Shown one piece after another: positions 5,332-5,451 of a stretch of 5,451 nt of DNA (positions within the stretch are counted from its first letter, which is position 1; every line of letters begins with the position of its first letter). The translations under genes and the position numbers were made by a program. The notes beneath the pieces were generated by a model. That model searched no databases, had not been told where the DNA came from, and was given only the letters and a program-made list of their open reading frames with translations. This DNA is from Desulfurococcales archaeon. GTDB taxonomy: Archaea; Thermoproteota; Thermoprotei_A; Sulfolobales; NBVN01. Where the stretch lies: the NCBI GenBank assembly GCA_027083115.1, contig JALWQN010000063.1:1-5451 (forward strand), in the 5' to 3' direction.

Positions 5332-5337
5332 GGTGAT
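5332..5337 (+). promoter_or_regulatory. Shine-Dalgarno site GGTGAT before ATG 5341
   Basis: GGTGAT matches the 3' half of the archaeal SD consensus GGAGGTGAT and ends 3 nt before the ATG. With the in-frame TAA at 5338-5340 it fixes ATG 5341 as the start of the partial gene. Confidence 0.6.
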
Positions 5338-5340
5338 TAA

Positions 5341-5451
5341 ATGGGGGTTGAAGTATTAAGTGGTTTGGTATCTTCCTTAACTACTTTCAGGGTGTCAGGC
5401 ATTTCGAATTGGTTAGCAGTAATAGGTTTTTCAATAATAGTGATTGTGGCT
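5341..5451 (+). CDS. N-terminus of a probable membrane protein, 3' end outside the window, not identified
   Basis: The frame is open from ATG 5341 to the last base (37 codons) and closed just upstream by TAA at 5338. The first 22 residues (MGVEVLSGLVSS, then LTTFRVSGIS) are mildly amphipathic. From residue 24 on (LAVIGFSIIVIVA) the sequence is strongly hydrophobic, consistent with a first transmembrane helix or signal anchor. A TATA box and a good SD site precede it, which supports a real gene despite the short visible part. I do not recognise the family from 37 residues and give no function. Confidence 0.7.
   Translation, partial: MGVEVLSGLVSSLTTFRVSGISNWLAVIGFSIIVIVA

Noticed and set aside
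5330..5359. Small overlapping frame (9 codons, ATG 5330 to TAA 5359) at the start of the right-edge gene
   Set aside because: It has no SD site of its own, and the predicted transcript start falls at or just before its ATG. GGTGAT clearly serves ATG 5341.
1..5451. Search for CRISPR repeats, tRNA, insertion sequence ends or defence genes
   Set aside because: I found no regularly spaced repeats, cloverleaf sequences, transposase motifs or known defence domains. The genes are ordinary archaeal housekeeping genes.

Overview
The window looks like housekeeping sequence from a hyperthermophilic or thermophilic crenarchaeote (Thermoproteota). The evidence is a group II chaperonin (thermosome), an archaeal RNA polymerase subunit K, an archaeal-type DNA topoisomerase I, and a signal peptidase I with the Ser-His-Asp arrangement of archaea and the ER. 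AGG and AGA are frequent arginine codons, TATA boxes lie about 26 nt before the likely transcription starts, and Shine-Dalgarno (SD) sites of the GGAGGTGAT type are present. I cannot place it to genus.

Layout. Bases 2-760 (+) are the C-terminal part of a thermosome subunit whose start lies outside the window. A 126-nt gap holds a T6 terminator-like hairpin and a TATA box. Next comes a tightly spaced plus-strand cluster: rpoK (887-1192), a site-2-protease-like M50 membrane metalloprotease (1211-2341, 18 nt after rpoK) and topA (2355-4361, TTG start, 13 nt after the protease). The spacing suggests one transcript from the promoter near 830. Across a 22-nt convergent gap, two minus-strand genes overlap: a lysine-rich zinc-ribbon protein (5122 to 4820) and a type I signal peptidase (4836 to 4384). 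Their overlap of up to 17 nt implies co-transcription and probably translational coupling. At the right edge a plus-strand gene for a probable membrane protein begins at 5341 and runs out of the window.

The 218-nt gap 5123-5340 is the least ordinary part. Its minus strand carries all four boxes of an archaeal C/D box sRNA, in order and with normal spacing: C 7 nt, guide 12, D' 4, spacer 3, C' 7, guide 11, D 4. This would be a 2'-O-methylation guide RNA. A 5-bp inverted repeat directly abuts its C box. The promoter regions of the sRNA (minus) and of the partial gene (plus) lie almost on top of each other.

Functionally the window joins protein folding (thermosome), transcription (RpoK, perhaps the zinc ribbon), DNA topology (TopA), membrane proteolysis (M50 protease, signal peptidase) and probable RNA modification guidance. 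I see no insertion sequence, CRISPR array, tRNA, rRNA, prophage or defence system. No wholly new system is evident; the best candidates for undescribed content are the sRNA and the zinc-ribbon protein.
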